Shown: positions 23,756 to 34,810 of the stretch, in pieces
How positions within the stretch are numbered: position 1 is the stretch's first letter
Layout of the letters: each line of letters starts with the position of its first letter
NCBI GenBank assembly: GCA_026120185.1
Contig: JANUWF010003370.1
Coordinates: forward strand, 1,166,001 to 1,230,000
Reading direction: 5' to 3'
Length of the DNA: 64,000 bases
DNA from: Voacanga thouarsii
Taxonomy: Eukaryota > Streptophyta > Magnoliopsida > Gentianales > Apocynaceae
Position numbers and translations under genes: made by a program
The notes under the pieces: generated by a model
What the model saw: the letters and a program-made list of their open reading frames with translations, nothing else
Told to the model about the DNA's origin: nothing
Databases searched by the model: none

Positions 23756-25678
23756 TCTAATATCACCACGAAGCTAAAACCCTTGGCAAAAACACTGAAA
23801 TCACAAATAATAAGCAAAATCCCTTTCGAAAAATGGAACTTTTTAAATAATGAAACACCTTTCTTGATCAGCATTGTCCCAAATCCGACTTAAAGTAAAC
23901 CCCTCCCTTCAACACTCTACTGCACCCTCCCAACAAAAAATGAAAATAAAGTACAAGAAGATACACAAGAACAAAGCAAACGAAGAAAAACACATATCAC
24001 AGAAAGTTGTAAAAATGTCACCTTTCTTGACTAGCGCTTTGTTCTAGAGACAAGTTTCAATTTCACATATGTTTCTTCAGAATTTTAATGCTCAGGTAAG
24101 ATTCAAGCATCACAGTAAGCTATTAAATCTTCCACTACCAAGGTACACTATTAAATATTCCACTACCAAGATTCAAGCATCACAGTAAGCAAACACATCC
24201 AAAACAGAAAAACAGAAAAGGCACAGTAGAGATGGAAGAACCTGAGACGGAGGACTGGAGGAGGCGCAAGCCACAACAGAGAAGCCAACCGAGATCAGCT
24301 AAGTCTGGGCTCAGAGCTTGGGGGTGGCGGTGGCATGGTAACAATCTAATAGAAGAGAATAAGGAAGAGGGCAGTGGTAGCGTGGGGAATAACAGAAGAG
24401 GAAGATGGGTTTTAGGTAGGGTTGAATAATGGGTAGAATATTTTATCTTGTTTTATATTTTAAAAGTATTTTTTTTAATTATTTGAGATAATATAAGATT
24501 AACTTATAGAAAGCTCTATTTTTTATTATGTTTTTTGTTTTTGGTTTGAGCTAACATAAATAAAATATAAGTTATATTATTAAATTATTAAATTCTATTA
24601 CTTATTTTATTTTTTGTTATCAATTTAATAATGTCTTTAATGTTAAATTAATGAACACACTGCATTAAAATATATTTATAGTGTGGTTCCATTTTTTTTT
24701 TTTTTTTGGTGATATTTGTAAGATAAGGGTAATTAATTACTTCTATTCATGTTTACCTAGTGATTTGCAAAACTAAATAATCCAAATCCTAGATCATGTC
24801 CTTCAAAAAAAAAATTAGGAAAAAAAGAACATTTAGACTATGTTTAGATTTAAATCTAAAATTTAAATAGATAAATTTAAAATTTGTAATAAAACAAGTA
24901 ATTACTCTAAACATCCACAATTTAGTTAATTATTATTGTTAATTAATTGTTGTATTTAATTTTTTTTTAAATCAAAACAAATAAGGTCTAAAAATGAGAG
25001 ACGTGTGCAAATCAAGTAATTAACTCCATATGTAATGAAATTTAGCAAAGAAAAAAAAATCTATCAATTATAAGAGAGATTAATATGACCCTCAAGCAAA
25101 TGAAATGCTACATATCTATGTAATATCAATTTAAACTCTCAATTTGGCAAAAACATTACTAAATTGGTACATTATAAATCTTAATATTTCGGTACTTAAT
25201 TTATAATTTTCAAAAAATATTGTGATCATCTAAGGTATGAGGAAAGGAAAAAACTATCCACCTAGATACAGGTTTGTAAACCAAGTATTTTTTGCTCATG
25301 CCTTTCAAGACTTTTAGTGCTTTGAGAGACAAACTTGTATCCATGCCGCTTTATAAGGTCATTCTCAATTTCTCTTTTTTTTTTTAATTTGAACTATTTC
25401 ATAAATGTCTTTTCAAATATATATACAATAATAAAAAAATTCTAAGAATAATAATTTTAATGAATAAACTTGTCTAAAGTACTCTTAATCAAATTATTTA
25501 AAAAATTTTAAAAATATAATATTTAGAATATTAGAGAAATAAGAATAAATGAAATACACACATATACACTTATTATCATAAATATAAATACTTTAAAATT
25601 AATTATTTTATACACACATACATTTACTATATATGTATATTATTTTTTACGTACTAATTATATGGACTCATATGTTGT

Positions 25679-25679
<1 letters not shown>

Positions 25680-25719
<40 letters not shown>
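25680..25719. repeat. (AC)n microsatellite
   Basis: About 20 AC units, 75 bp before a larger compound microsatellite. Confidence 0.95.
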
Positions 25720-25723
<4 letters not shown>

Positions 25724-25790
25724 TGGGATAAAAATAAAAAAGAAGAAAAAATAAAATTATTAGAACAGTTATCAAGTGTAATAATACATA

Positions 25791-25792
<2 letters not shown>

Positions 25793-25863
<71 letters not shown>

Positions 25864-25906
25864 TGTATGTATGTATGTATGTATGTATACACACACACAC
25901 ACACAC
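25793..25906. repeat. Compound microsatellite (AC)n(AT)n(GTAT)n(AC)n
   Basis: ACAC run, AT run, about 12 units of ATGT/GTAT, then another AC run. The ACAT and ATGT parts are mutually complementary and could fold into a hairpin. Confidence 0.95.
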
Positions 25907-26202
25907 CCCTACATATATATTATACATTTTGATATTTAATATATATTAAATTAAAGTATTTTACTACTTTATTTTTTATTTTCTTTAGTATCTTCTTTGT
26001 TAGTTCTATCCCCTATTTTCCTTCAGATAAATCAAAAACTCATGTGAAAAAGAAAAGGAGATAATTTCTTTTTTTTTCTTTTTTGAAATTAAAAAGAAAT
26101 AAGAGGCTAGAAATAAAAATATTTTTTTTTACATAGATTCTCTATTACACTGTCACAACAAAAATATAGCATGCAAAAGTTTTGACTTATCTACTTAATT
26201 AC

Positions 26203-26216
26203 TACTAATAATAATA

Positions 26217-26264
<48 letters not shown>
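26203..26264. repeat. (ATT)n microsatellite
   Basis: ACTAATAATAAT passing into about 16 ATT units. Confidence 0.95.
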
Positions 26265-26265
<1 letters not shown>

Positions 26266-26389
26266 GTACATTATATAAATAGTGTGTATATATACATTAT
26301 ATATTACAATATTAATATATATACAAATATTAAATATATAATTATTATACACACACACTAGATATATAATTGCAAATTATATATAGTAT

Positions 26390-26586
26390 GCGGGCTGTTC
26401 GGGGGCAGGTGAGTCGGGGGCAGGCCAGGGATCATGCGATCCCCGTCCCCTGTCTAACCCCGCCTGGCGAGCTGAGGAATGAAATTTGTCCCTAGTCCTG
26501 TCCCCGCTTAAATCAAGGAATCCCCAACCCCGTCAGGTCGGGCCGAGCCGAGCCCCCGCTTTATTCCGAGGAATTGCCATCCCTAA
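26390..26586. mobile_element. GC-rich hAT-like non-autonomous element fragment
   Basis: A 200-bp island very rich in CCCCG/CGGGG motifs in an otherwise AT-rich area. The right end reads TTGCCATCCCTA (26574-26585), the reverse complement of TAGGGATGGCAA, a terminal motif common in plant hAT elements whose ends also carry CCCCG-rich sequence. The matching left terminal motif was not found, so it is probably truncated. It abuts the pararetroviral sequence directly. Confidence 0.4.
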
Positions 26587-26594
26587 TAGTGATT

Positions 26595-27535
26595 ATAGAG
26601 AAATGCAATCAGAAATAGCACCTAAGGGAAAAAGATATCCTCTAGAAATAATGGATAATAAGAAATTAATAGATAATGGTAAAATATTAAATTTAGCTGC
26701 TCATGACCCACAATTGTGGGAAGGAGTAATAGATACTTGGAAATATTTAGTAGTACAATATTATATTCAACAAAATTTGATCATACAGCAGAAGAAATGT
26801 ATAGTTATTTAGAAACCTCTTTAGGAGAAACAGCTAGAGCAGCTTGGGAAAAATATAAAGAAAAATTCTCATTAGAATCAGCAAATGATTTAGCTTTAGG
26901 ACCCAATCCACATAATTTTACAAATAAAATTCAATTAATTTTAATAGCCCAAAGTCCTAATTATGGGAGTATAATTCAACAAGAAAAATCTGTTAGAAAA
27001 TTAGAACAATTATCTATAAAAGATTGGAAAATTATTAAACCTTTTTACAAGATTATTATTATTATACTACCTTAACAGGGTGTTTTTATGAAGAATCAAT
27101 TTTAGAAAAATTATTTTTAAAACTATCAGGACCTTTAGGAGAAGAAATATATAAAAGTTATAAATCATATGGTTGGAATGTAGCACACATAAAAAAAAAA
27201 AAAAAACAAATATCTATATAAAATTTATAGTTTTGAAATTAGCAGAAAAATGTACATTCATACAAATACAGAAACAACTAAAAGGAGAATATAGTTTTTG
27301 TAAAAATATTTATACTCCTCAACATTATGGTCAACAAAATTCTAGGAAAATATATAGAAAACCAAAAATGAACTATCATAAGAAAAAATATTACTTTAGA
27401 AAATCCTCAACTAGAAAACCTTATTTAAACAAAGATAGGCCTGTTAGAAAATTTAGTAAAAATAGAACATATAAAAATAAATTATAGTTGTGGTCAGCTT
27501 AATCATTTAGCAAGAGAATGTCCTAGAAAAAAATA
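26595..27535 (+). pseudogene. Pararetroviral coat protein and zinc-knuckle pseudogene
   Basis: Two overlapping frames together show a capsid-like region: 26600-26790, then 26770-27075 with LETSLGETARAAWEKYKEKF. A frame change lies near 26770. More basic sequence follows at 27250-27485, and a zinc-knuckle remnant (SCGQLNHLARECP) ends at 27537. The first Cys ligand of the CX2CX4HX4C pattern is replaced by Asn. An A run at about 27189-27204 adds another frame problem. An acidic tail with EYMSDSESVNS follows at 27590-27705. Confidence 0.7.
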
Positions 27536-28109
27536 ATCTATATAATAAACAAATTGCATTAGTAGAATGTGTTAATGAAGATATTATTGATATAGATGAA
27601 TATATGTCAGATTCAGAAAGTGTAAATAGTATAATCTCTGTTGATGATATAGACTCTCAGCAACCTGAGTCCGATGACGAAATAGAAGATTTAAATTTTG
27701 TAGAATAAATAACTAATACTCGGTTACCAAAAAATTTAATTATCTTATTTGTCTCAATTAGATAATGTAACAGATACCCTTCAAAAATTAGTCCTTATAA
27801 ATTGTAAACGTGATTGGATACATAGGAAAGGATCAGATAGCAAACCTTATTATTTGTGTGAAAAATATCTCTCTTTAACACTTAGATGGCAATGTGGTAA
27901 TTGTTTACAAGAAGCTTGTAAATTTTTTCTAGAAAAATAAAATATAAAATTAAAACTAATAGACAAAGGAAAACACAAACAAAGAGAAGATCCTATAGAG
28001 TATCATTTAGAACGAAGAATTAGAATAATAGAATAAAAGATAAACCAATTAGAAGATCATGTATATATAACAAATATTGAACAGGTTCAAATAATTGAAA
28101 ATAGTTATA

Positions 28110-28740
28110 CTCCTAATATATAAATTTTAGATAGAAAGAAAAATAATAAAACTATTAGGATAGATATTCTTGTTTTAATTAAAATAGGAACTATAGAAAT
28201 AGAAGTATCAGCCTCAATTAATACCGGTTGTAGTAATTCAGTCCTCAATACTACTACAATACCTGAAGAATATCATACAACTGCTAGTACTATAGCTGAA
28301 GCAGCTCAAATGGATGGGAAAATATGTAGGCACACTAAACCTTATTATGTTCCTGAAAATATATAGGGAAAATACAGTCTTTCATTTTAAAATTTCTTCA
28401 ACTTCTTATACAAAACCTTATTATGTTCCTGAAATTTATCTTAAACCTACTCAATACAATTTAATTATAGGATTAGATTTTATACTCCAATATTATCATG
28501 GTTTAGTTTTAACCTGTAATGGTATTCATTTTTTCAAAAGTAGTACTTTACCTTACAACACTCCAGAGTGCGCTGAGAAGCATCATGGACCCTTTCACAT
28601 CCCACCTAAAACTCGTACAGAAATAGAAACTCCACAACCAGATAAATTTGAAAATTGTAAGTGTCCCATACTGGGTAACTGTAAACAAAATAAATTAAAT
28701 CAAATATTAGACACAAATCACCGTGAATTTTTAGAATAAA
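28110..28740 (+). pseudogene. Pararetroviral aspartic protease region
   Basis: The segment near 28210-28235 reads SINTGCSNSVLN, where the catalytic DTG motif has become NTG. The flap/IIGLDF-type segment (NLIIGLDFILQYYHGLVL) lies near 28460-28512. The reading frame contains a stop and a partial duplication around KPYYVPE (about 28338 and 28411). It ends at the TAA at 28737. It lies between the coat protein and RT as expected. Confidence 0.65.
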
Positions 28741-28869
28741 TAGATTCTCAAATAGAATGGTTAGATCAAGATATACAAATTAATTATTTACATTTAGAAA
28801 AATTATATAATCTTTTAGAAACATGGATTCATGATATTAACAATATACTTAGCAAATTAGAAAAAAAGA

Positions 28870-30261
28870 GGAAGTAATTGGAGAAAATCCTACAAAACAT
28901 TGGCAGAAGGATAAACTATATGTAAATTAGAAATTTTAAATCCAAATTTACAAATCACTACAGCTGAAATTGATGCTAGTAATGAAAAAATTAAAGAATT
29001 TGAAATACACATAGGAGAGTTATCAAAATTAGAAGTAATTAGAAATAGTAGCAGTCCTCATAGAAGTGTTGCCTTTATTGTTAGAAAATATAGTGAAATT
29101 GTTAGAGGAAAAAGTAGAATGGTCATAAATTATAAAAGGTTAAATGATAATACATTAGAAGATAGTTATAACATTACAGATAAAGAGCAATTGATAAATA
29201 GAATTTAAGGATGTTATATATTTAGTAAATTTGATTGTAAATCAGGATTTTGGCAAATTAGAATATACCCAAATAGTATAGCATGGACTGCCTTTACCTG
29301 TCCCCTATGACATTTTTAATGGTTAATTATGCCTTTTGGATTAAAAAATGCACCTATAGTTTTTCAAAGAAAAATGGATACATTTTTTAATAAATATAAT
29401 CGTTTTGTTTTAGTATACATAGATGATATTTTAGTTTTTTCTAAAAACAAAAATGAACATATTAGTCATCTTAAAATTGTTTTGTCTAAATTTTTAAAAC
29501 ATGGTATTGTAATTAGTAGTAAAAAAGCTCAATTATTTAAGAAAAATATAGAATTCTTAGGAACAGAAATAGGCCAAGGTAAAATAAAATTACAACCTCA
29601 TATAAGTACAAAAGTATTAGAATTTCCTGATAAAATAGAAGACACAAAACAATTACAACAGTGTTTAGGAATATTAAATTATGCAAGACCATTTATTGAA
29701 GACTTAAATAAAATCATAGGATTATTATATAGTAAAACAAGTCATAAAGGACAAAAATATTTCAATAAAAAAGATATACAATTAGTAAAACAAATCAAAG
29801 AGAAAGTAAAAAATTTACCTAATTTGAGGTTACCTTTAGATAGTGATTATTTAATTATAGAAACAGATGGATGTGATAAAGGATGGGGAGCCATTTTAAA
29901 ATTCAAACCTCATAAATATAGTAATAAATTAGAAGAACAAATTTGTAAATATAGTAGTGGTAAATACAGAGACAAATGAAATATTAGTAGTATTGATGCA
30001 GAGTTATTAGTAATTTGTTATTCCTTAGATAGTTTTAGATTATTTATTCTAAATAAACAAGAATTTACACTTAGAATTGATTATGAAGCAATAGCAAAAT
30101 TTATTAATAAGAAAAATGAAAAACGTAGTTCTCAAAAAAGATGGTTAAATTTTTTAGATAGAATTACTAATGATAGGTATAAAATTAATTTTGAATATAT
30201 TAAAAGAAATGAGAATAAAATTGCAGATCATTTGTCAAGATTACTAACAGATATTGCATAA
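28870..30261 (+). pseudogene. Pararetroviral reverse transcriptase-RNase H pseudogene
   Basis: An N-terminal linker and early RT fingers lie at 28870-29330 (with VINYKRLND), broken by stops near 29208, 29308 and 29318. A 216-codon open stretch (29329-29979) carries MPFGLKNAP, the catalytic VLVYIDDILVFS and, further on, the RNase H start IETDGCDKGWGAIL. RNase H continues in frame after a single TGA at 29977 and ends with ADHLSRLL at the TAA (30259-30261). The catalytic motifs remain readable, but the polyprotein is interrupted. Confidence 0.85.
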
Positions 30262-30434
30262 CTTTATAAATGGATTTCAGCAAAAATACTGTAAAGATTG
30301 GCCAATAGGAGCTCACCAAGTATCCCAAAGGAACAAATCTCCATTTTAGAACTCCAGTAGAAGGTAAATTAGAAGACATTCACAAAATCTTTTTAGATAA
30401 TCTTTGGAATGTACAAAATGCAAGCCAAAAGATT

Positions 30435-31454
30435 AAAAGTTTATAGGCCTTAGCATTTTATCTTAGTATTCTGCCAAGACAGAGGTATTCACACTATGTA
30501 GTAACACATGGTCATCAACTAGGTGTTTACTCACAATGGACTTTTGTAATGGCTTCTGTTGAAAATTTTCACAAACCCTTATACAAAGGTTTTAGAAATC
30601 TTCATGAAGCATTAAAATTTACTAGAAGTAGAATTGGTTTAAATTTCTTTATTGAACCAAACTGTAGAACAGAATTAAATAATTATTCCCTACAAGCTTT
30701 TCCTCAAATAATTGATATACTTAGTACAAGTAATTCTCCACTAGACATAAATGTACAACAAATAGAATTTTGTAATCATTGTGATGCTTTAAGTAGAAAT
30801 TTTAAATTGTTAAATGATAAGTGCAGGTCTTACAATGAGGATATTAATTTTCAAAAAGAATTAATTCACTCATTGCGACAACAATAGAAGCTGTATACTG
30901 GTATAATTTCTTCTCAAAATGAAGAAATTGTGTGATTGATAGCTAAGCTGGAAGATTTTCAGAATCAAGAACCAGAAGTTGTTTTTATTCCAGAAAAACC
31001 AGAAGTAACTAGACTTTTTGAATTTTTGATTCCTAAAATGTTTTTTAAAGCACAACAACTCTTAATAAGATTCCTGGATATTATTATAGAACTAATTTCT
31101 AAAAAAATCCTGGATAAGTTTTTAGAAAAAATTACTCTTTTACAAGAATGGTTTAGAACTTGTATAGATCCCCACTTAACCTTGCATCTTGTATATTGCA
31201 AACATCCTACAAAAGTGTGTAACCCTAACACCTATAAAATTTGTCAACATGTAGCATATACTTTTGATTTTATCACATGTGGTTGTCAATTAGAATATTT
31301 AATATTAACAGCCAATATCAACTTAGTATATTTTAGAAATTTTGAAGTGATCTTAGCAAATGGAGAAGTGTTTCCAATTACACTGCTGGATTATAGATGC
31401 CTCAACCAGGTTATCTTTACAACTCCAGAACAAACAGATATTGTTGGAAAATAG
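30435..31454 (+). pseudogene. Pararetroviral transactivator/viroplasmin-like region
   Basis: The frame begins before 30549 with YVVTHGHQLGVYSQW. This is the RNase H1-like N-terminal fold signature (YVVxxGxxxGVYxxW) seen in caulimovirid transactivator/inclusion-body proteins. It continues through 30549-30887, with a stop at 30885, and again from 30936 to 31454 with a Cys/His-containing stretch (CKHPTKVCNPNTYKIC). Weak coding-like sequence goes on towards 32040 in shifted frames. The position after RT-RNase H and before the non-coding region fits the family. The C-terminal half is assigned by position only. Confidence 0.55.
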
Positions 31455-31929
31455 CTGGCTCTTACAGTCTTGAAAGAATTTGAAATAGCATGACCTATTG
31501 TAAAAGTTGAAATTAGCTCAGCCCCACCAGAATGGATGGTTTTGAAATTATTCCTTCAATTCATTGTATATGGATTACTTCAACACAAAAGCTACCAATC
31601 AATGCAAAATCAAGATTCATCAGACAAAAGATTTGCTCAAAAAGCATTGCAAGAAAACTGAGATATTGGAGACTAAAAACTCTTGCTTTTAAACATGACA
31701 AAATCATGAAGCAAGGCCAGAGATTTCACCTCTTTGCAAAAAAATAAGATTTAGAAAATATATGTGCAACATCAATATTTTTTAGCTGAAGTAGAATTTG
31801 AGATCAGGACAAAATATCCAAATATTTGGCAATATTATCTCTTTGTTTATGAAAAGAAGCTACAGGAAGAAGAAGAAGAATCTAGAACTGAAATATGTGG
31901 AAGTGAATCTGAAAAAGAGATGCGGGAAG

Positions 31930-32535
31930 ACTAAAGTAGCTACAGGAATCTCCATTCATACAAGGCCACAATTAAAATGTGGCTACAGGAATCTCCACTC
32001 ATGCAAAAGAAAACAAGAAATGATTTCCGCGGTGCTTTAATTTCTTAACTTTTCTACTTTCTGTTAGGCCTAAAAAAGTTGCTTTGTACATCTACAATCA
32101 AGCTAGACTTATAGGAATTCTTCAGTATATAAACATCAGTCTCAGAAATGTTGAACACGATGCACATAATAGAAAAACTCCTAAGTTCTTTACATTTTCT
32201 TGTAAGTTTTTTGGTGAGCACACCTCATCAACTTTAGAAATACAATTCCTCTTTGCAATAAATCCTCCGGTAGCAATGTTTAGTTTCTAACTCTCCAAAT
32301 TATAGCTAAGGATAAGCAAAAGAGTAAGAGAGAATCCCCAAACAATTTTTCACTACACGTCCTTAGTAGTCCTCGGCAAAAGAGCCAAAGTACCTATTCA
32401 GCCGTGAAGCCATTGGAGAGGCATTAGAGGCATTTCAAGGGAAGAGGCGTGAGCCATCCTGGTGAATGAAAGGATAAGTGAACGTACGATTAGGTAGGAC
32501 TTTAAAACTATTTTTTTATTCCTTAGTTATTCTCT
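31930..32535 (+). promoter_or_regulatory. Pararetroviral intergenic region with TATA and polyadenylation signal
   Basis: A 21-bp direct repeat (GCTACAGGAATCTCCATTCA and a near copy) lies at 31939 and 31982, 43 bp apart. TATATAAA follows at 32126-32133, and AATAAA at 32257-32262, about 130 bp downstream. In caulimovirids the pregenomic RNA promoter is followed by a polyadenylation signal read on the second pass, giving a short terminal redundancy, and this spacing agrees. Confidence 0.55.
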
Positions 32536-32745
32536 ATGGTATCTGAATCAGTTAGTTATTATTACGCTTTACAAGAATTAATTACTCTTGGTTACTATCA
32601 TTACTTCAAAAGAACTGTAAATTCATTAGAAACTATTGAATAGTGTTACGCTTATCTTGATATTATAGAATTCGAACTTCATATACTTAGACGATACCGT
32701 CCATGGTCTTATTTATTGTATATTAATCAAGTTAAAAAAATTTAA
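32536..32745 (+). pseudogene. Short ORF after the pararetroviral non-coding region
   Basis: The frame runs 69 codons from ATG at 32536 to TAA at 32743, with a single internal TAG at 32641. It is rich in Tyr, Leu and Ile and starts MVSESVSYYYALQELI. The start overlaps TGGTATC, a weak match to a Met-tRNA primer site. In a circular viral genome the first ORF follows the intergenic region, so this may be the beginning of a second genome unit. I cannot name the protein. Confidence 0.3.
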
Positions 32746-32760
32746 TTTGGCAACGATATT

Positions 32761-33228
32761 TTGAAATAAAAGTTAATCTTTGACTTATAACCCTTTTGGA
32801 CATTTATATAATTCTTCTGTGCTTGCTTTATATATTACAAATAGTGTATATATAAGTCTTGTGCTTGCTTGATATATAAATAGCTATATATATATATGAA
32901 ATATCATCATGCCTCATTTCTTAAAAAAAAAATTAACTTTAATATTTTTTTAGCTCTTATAAAATTGTACGAATTGTTTGACCATTAAATTTCTTCTGGA
33001 GTTAAATAGACTTGATTGTAATGGTTAACTTCTTCAATAGTATTAAATTGTCAAACATACTCCAAAATTTTTGTAAAATAAAGAAAAGGATATTCAATTT
33101 AGAATGGACAAAGAGACGAATTTTATGAGATTACTCACTAAAGTTAGGTTTTTGATAGGCATATCTAATTTATTTTTCTCAATTAAACTCGTTAATTTTA
33201 CAAGAAAATTAAAGTTTAATTACGTTTG

Positions 33229-33265
<37 letters not shown>

Positions 33266-34810
33266 CACATTCTTTTTCATTGTTTTTTTGGAGGAAGCAT
33301 AAATATTTATGTGATGTCGTAAGTTTTGGAACAGATATGACTAAATGCTAGCACTAAAACAGTGGGAATTTAATATTACTTATATTTATTTCAAAAACAT
33401 ATAAAAAATCGATAGAAAAGAGTGATTTCAAAAAATTAAAAATTAAAAAACGATTAGTTCAACATTTTTTTTTTTTTTTTGTGGTGAGGGTAAAAGCAAT
33501 AAGCATAGTATTAAGGTGAAATATCAGCCACAGAGGCTTAAAATACATAAGGAGGTTCAACTATATATAAAGTACTTTTAACCTAATTAACAAGATGAAA
33601 ATATAATATATAGTGAAAATATGAAAATACAAAATCGAAAGAACAAGTCAATGAGAACTCATTCAAGTGGCAAAATTCGAGATAAGTATGTTAGGAGTTC
33701 GACTCCTGCGAAGTTGTAGAGTTTATGATCTCTTTAAATAGAGTAATACTACCATTATTTGCATGTATTTTTATTTTAATAATTGTATAATATTTACAAA
33801 TCATAAAATTGGGAAAATTCACATGCATTTATTCTATATAAGCTCTGCTTCCACAAAAGACAAAAAGTTAACGGCAAACGAGGAAAACATTGAAACATCT
33901 ATGAAAGCCCATTGAAACCATGTACTACTAGTGCTTCTATTGCATGCACGCAAAGCCAACAAAGGGTGGCTCCTATCCTATCAAACAATGTTGCCGTGTA
34001 GATATGTATTCCTCTCCTCTCCCATTGGTCATGGTGGGCCAAAATGCTAAAAGACAACTCTAATGAGACAAGCAACCAAATCTTCTTTCATTGCTACCCC
34101 ACAAAGCACAGGCCCAAGACACCCCCCGGGCCCCCCGGCGGGGCCCTGCGGAGCGAGCTTTTCCTACTTTTTCCTTGCCTTTCCGTGTCAAACCAACCCC
34201 TCAAATTCTAACAACTTTGAGACGGTTTTGTTGACTCCTCACTTGACTGACTTCCAACAAAATGTTACCTAGGGGAAGAATACTTCAAGAATTCCTTTTA
34301 GTTTTACTTTTTCTTTTATGATTTTTAGAGTAAATGTAGTGATGTGTAGTAATTTGTCGACACTATTGGAGTATGGTAAAGATTTTGTGTGATTTAAAAA
34401 AATAAATAAATAAATACCAGAATGAAAGTACTACCATAATAATCTTTTAATTGATTTTGGCATGATTTGAAAAAAAAAAAGAGAAGACAAAGAACATAGA
34501 CAAAGCCAAAGGGACATGGAAAAAATTACTTTCATGCTCAAATTTCCGAATGTGTACAAAACGAAAGCTTGAGAATATTCATTTCTTTTATTTTGTTTGT
34601 TTTTCTCTATATAGACTGACATGTTTGGATTACATTATTCAAACAAGAAAGAATGAAAAAACTATGTCTAAAGCCAACTCCAAGCCCAAAAAATTTGAAC
34701 ACGTATGATATAATGATATAATATGCATACCCTATATATAGGAATAGAAATCCAGCCCCCCCCCCCCGGCGCCAAAAAAAGGTGAAAAAAAAAAGACAGC
34801 TTGATCACTT
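32761..34810. other. AT-rich spacer between the pararetrovirus and the WRKY gene
   Basis: No supported gene. Holds (TA)n at 33229-33260, a T run at 33467-33480, a possible SINE scrap (33625-33740), a short very GC-rich patch at 34117-34160 (CCCCGGGCCCCCCGGCGGGG) and a C run at 34756-34768. The 69-codon frame at 34063-34272 that crosses the GC patch looks like chance. Confidence 0.5.
33625..33740 (+). repeat. Possible tRNA-derived SINE remnant
   Basis: GAGTTCGACTCC near 33690-33702 is close to a pol III B box (GGTTCGANTCC) within a tRNA T-arm-like palindrome. AAGTGGCAAAATTCGAG lies about 30 bp upstream, where an A box would be. No poly-A tail or TSD was established. Confidence 0.25.

Larger units (their letters stand above)
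23756..26384. other. Spacer with short repeats and microsatellites, no supported gene
   Basis: Contains a nested duplication at 24101-24190 (period 70 with an inner period of 28). There is a G+C-richer patch at 24220-24430 with an unrecognised 65-codon ORF. The rest is AT-rich DNA with the microsatellites listed separately. Confidence 0.5.
26590..32760 (+). mobile_element. Endogenous pararetrovirus (Caulimoviridae), degraded, 5' truncated
   Basis: In plus-strand order there is a coat-protein region, a zinc-knuckle remnant, an aspartic protease, RT with YIDD, RNase H, a transactivator/viroplasmin-like region and a non-coding region with TATA and AATAAA. This order is that of plant pararetroviruses and differs from LTR elements: there is no integrase and there are no flanking LTRs. 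A movement-protein region is not seen. The layout, with a separate transactivator-like gene after RT-RNase H, points to a Caulimoviridae lineage having that gene; the genus is left open. Many stops and frameshifts show that it is a fossil. Confidence 0.85.

Noticed and set aside
25654..25904. Overlapping Cys-Val/Tyr-Ile repeat ORFs on the minus strand
   Set aside because: They are translations of the AC/GTAT microsatellites.
32536..32550. TGGTATCTGAATCAG as a pararetroviral primer-binding site
   Set aside because: Only the first seven bases match the Met-tRNA complement, so it is not claimed as a feature.
33625..33740. Functional tRNA gene
   Set aside because: Only a T-arm/B-box-like motif is present; no acceptor stem or anticodon arm could be formed.
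34063..34272. 69-codon ORF with a Pro/Gly-rich middle
   Set aside because: It depends on a short GC-rich patch. There is no motif, no splice context and no homologous stretch in the window.
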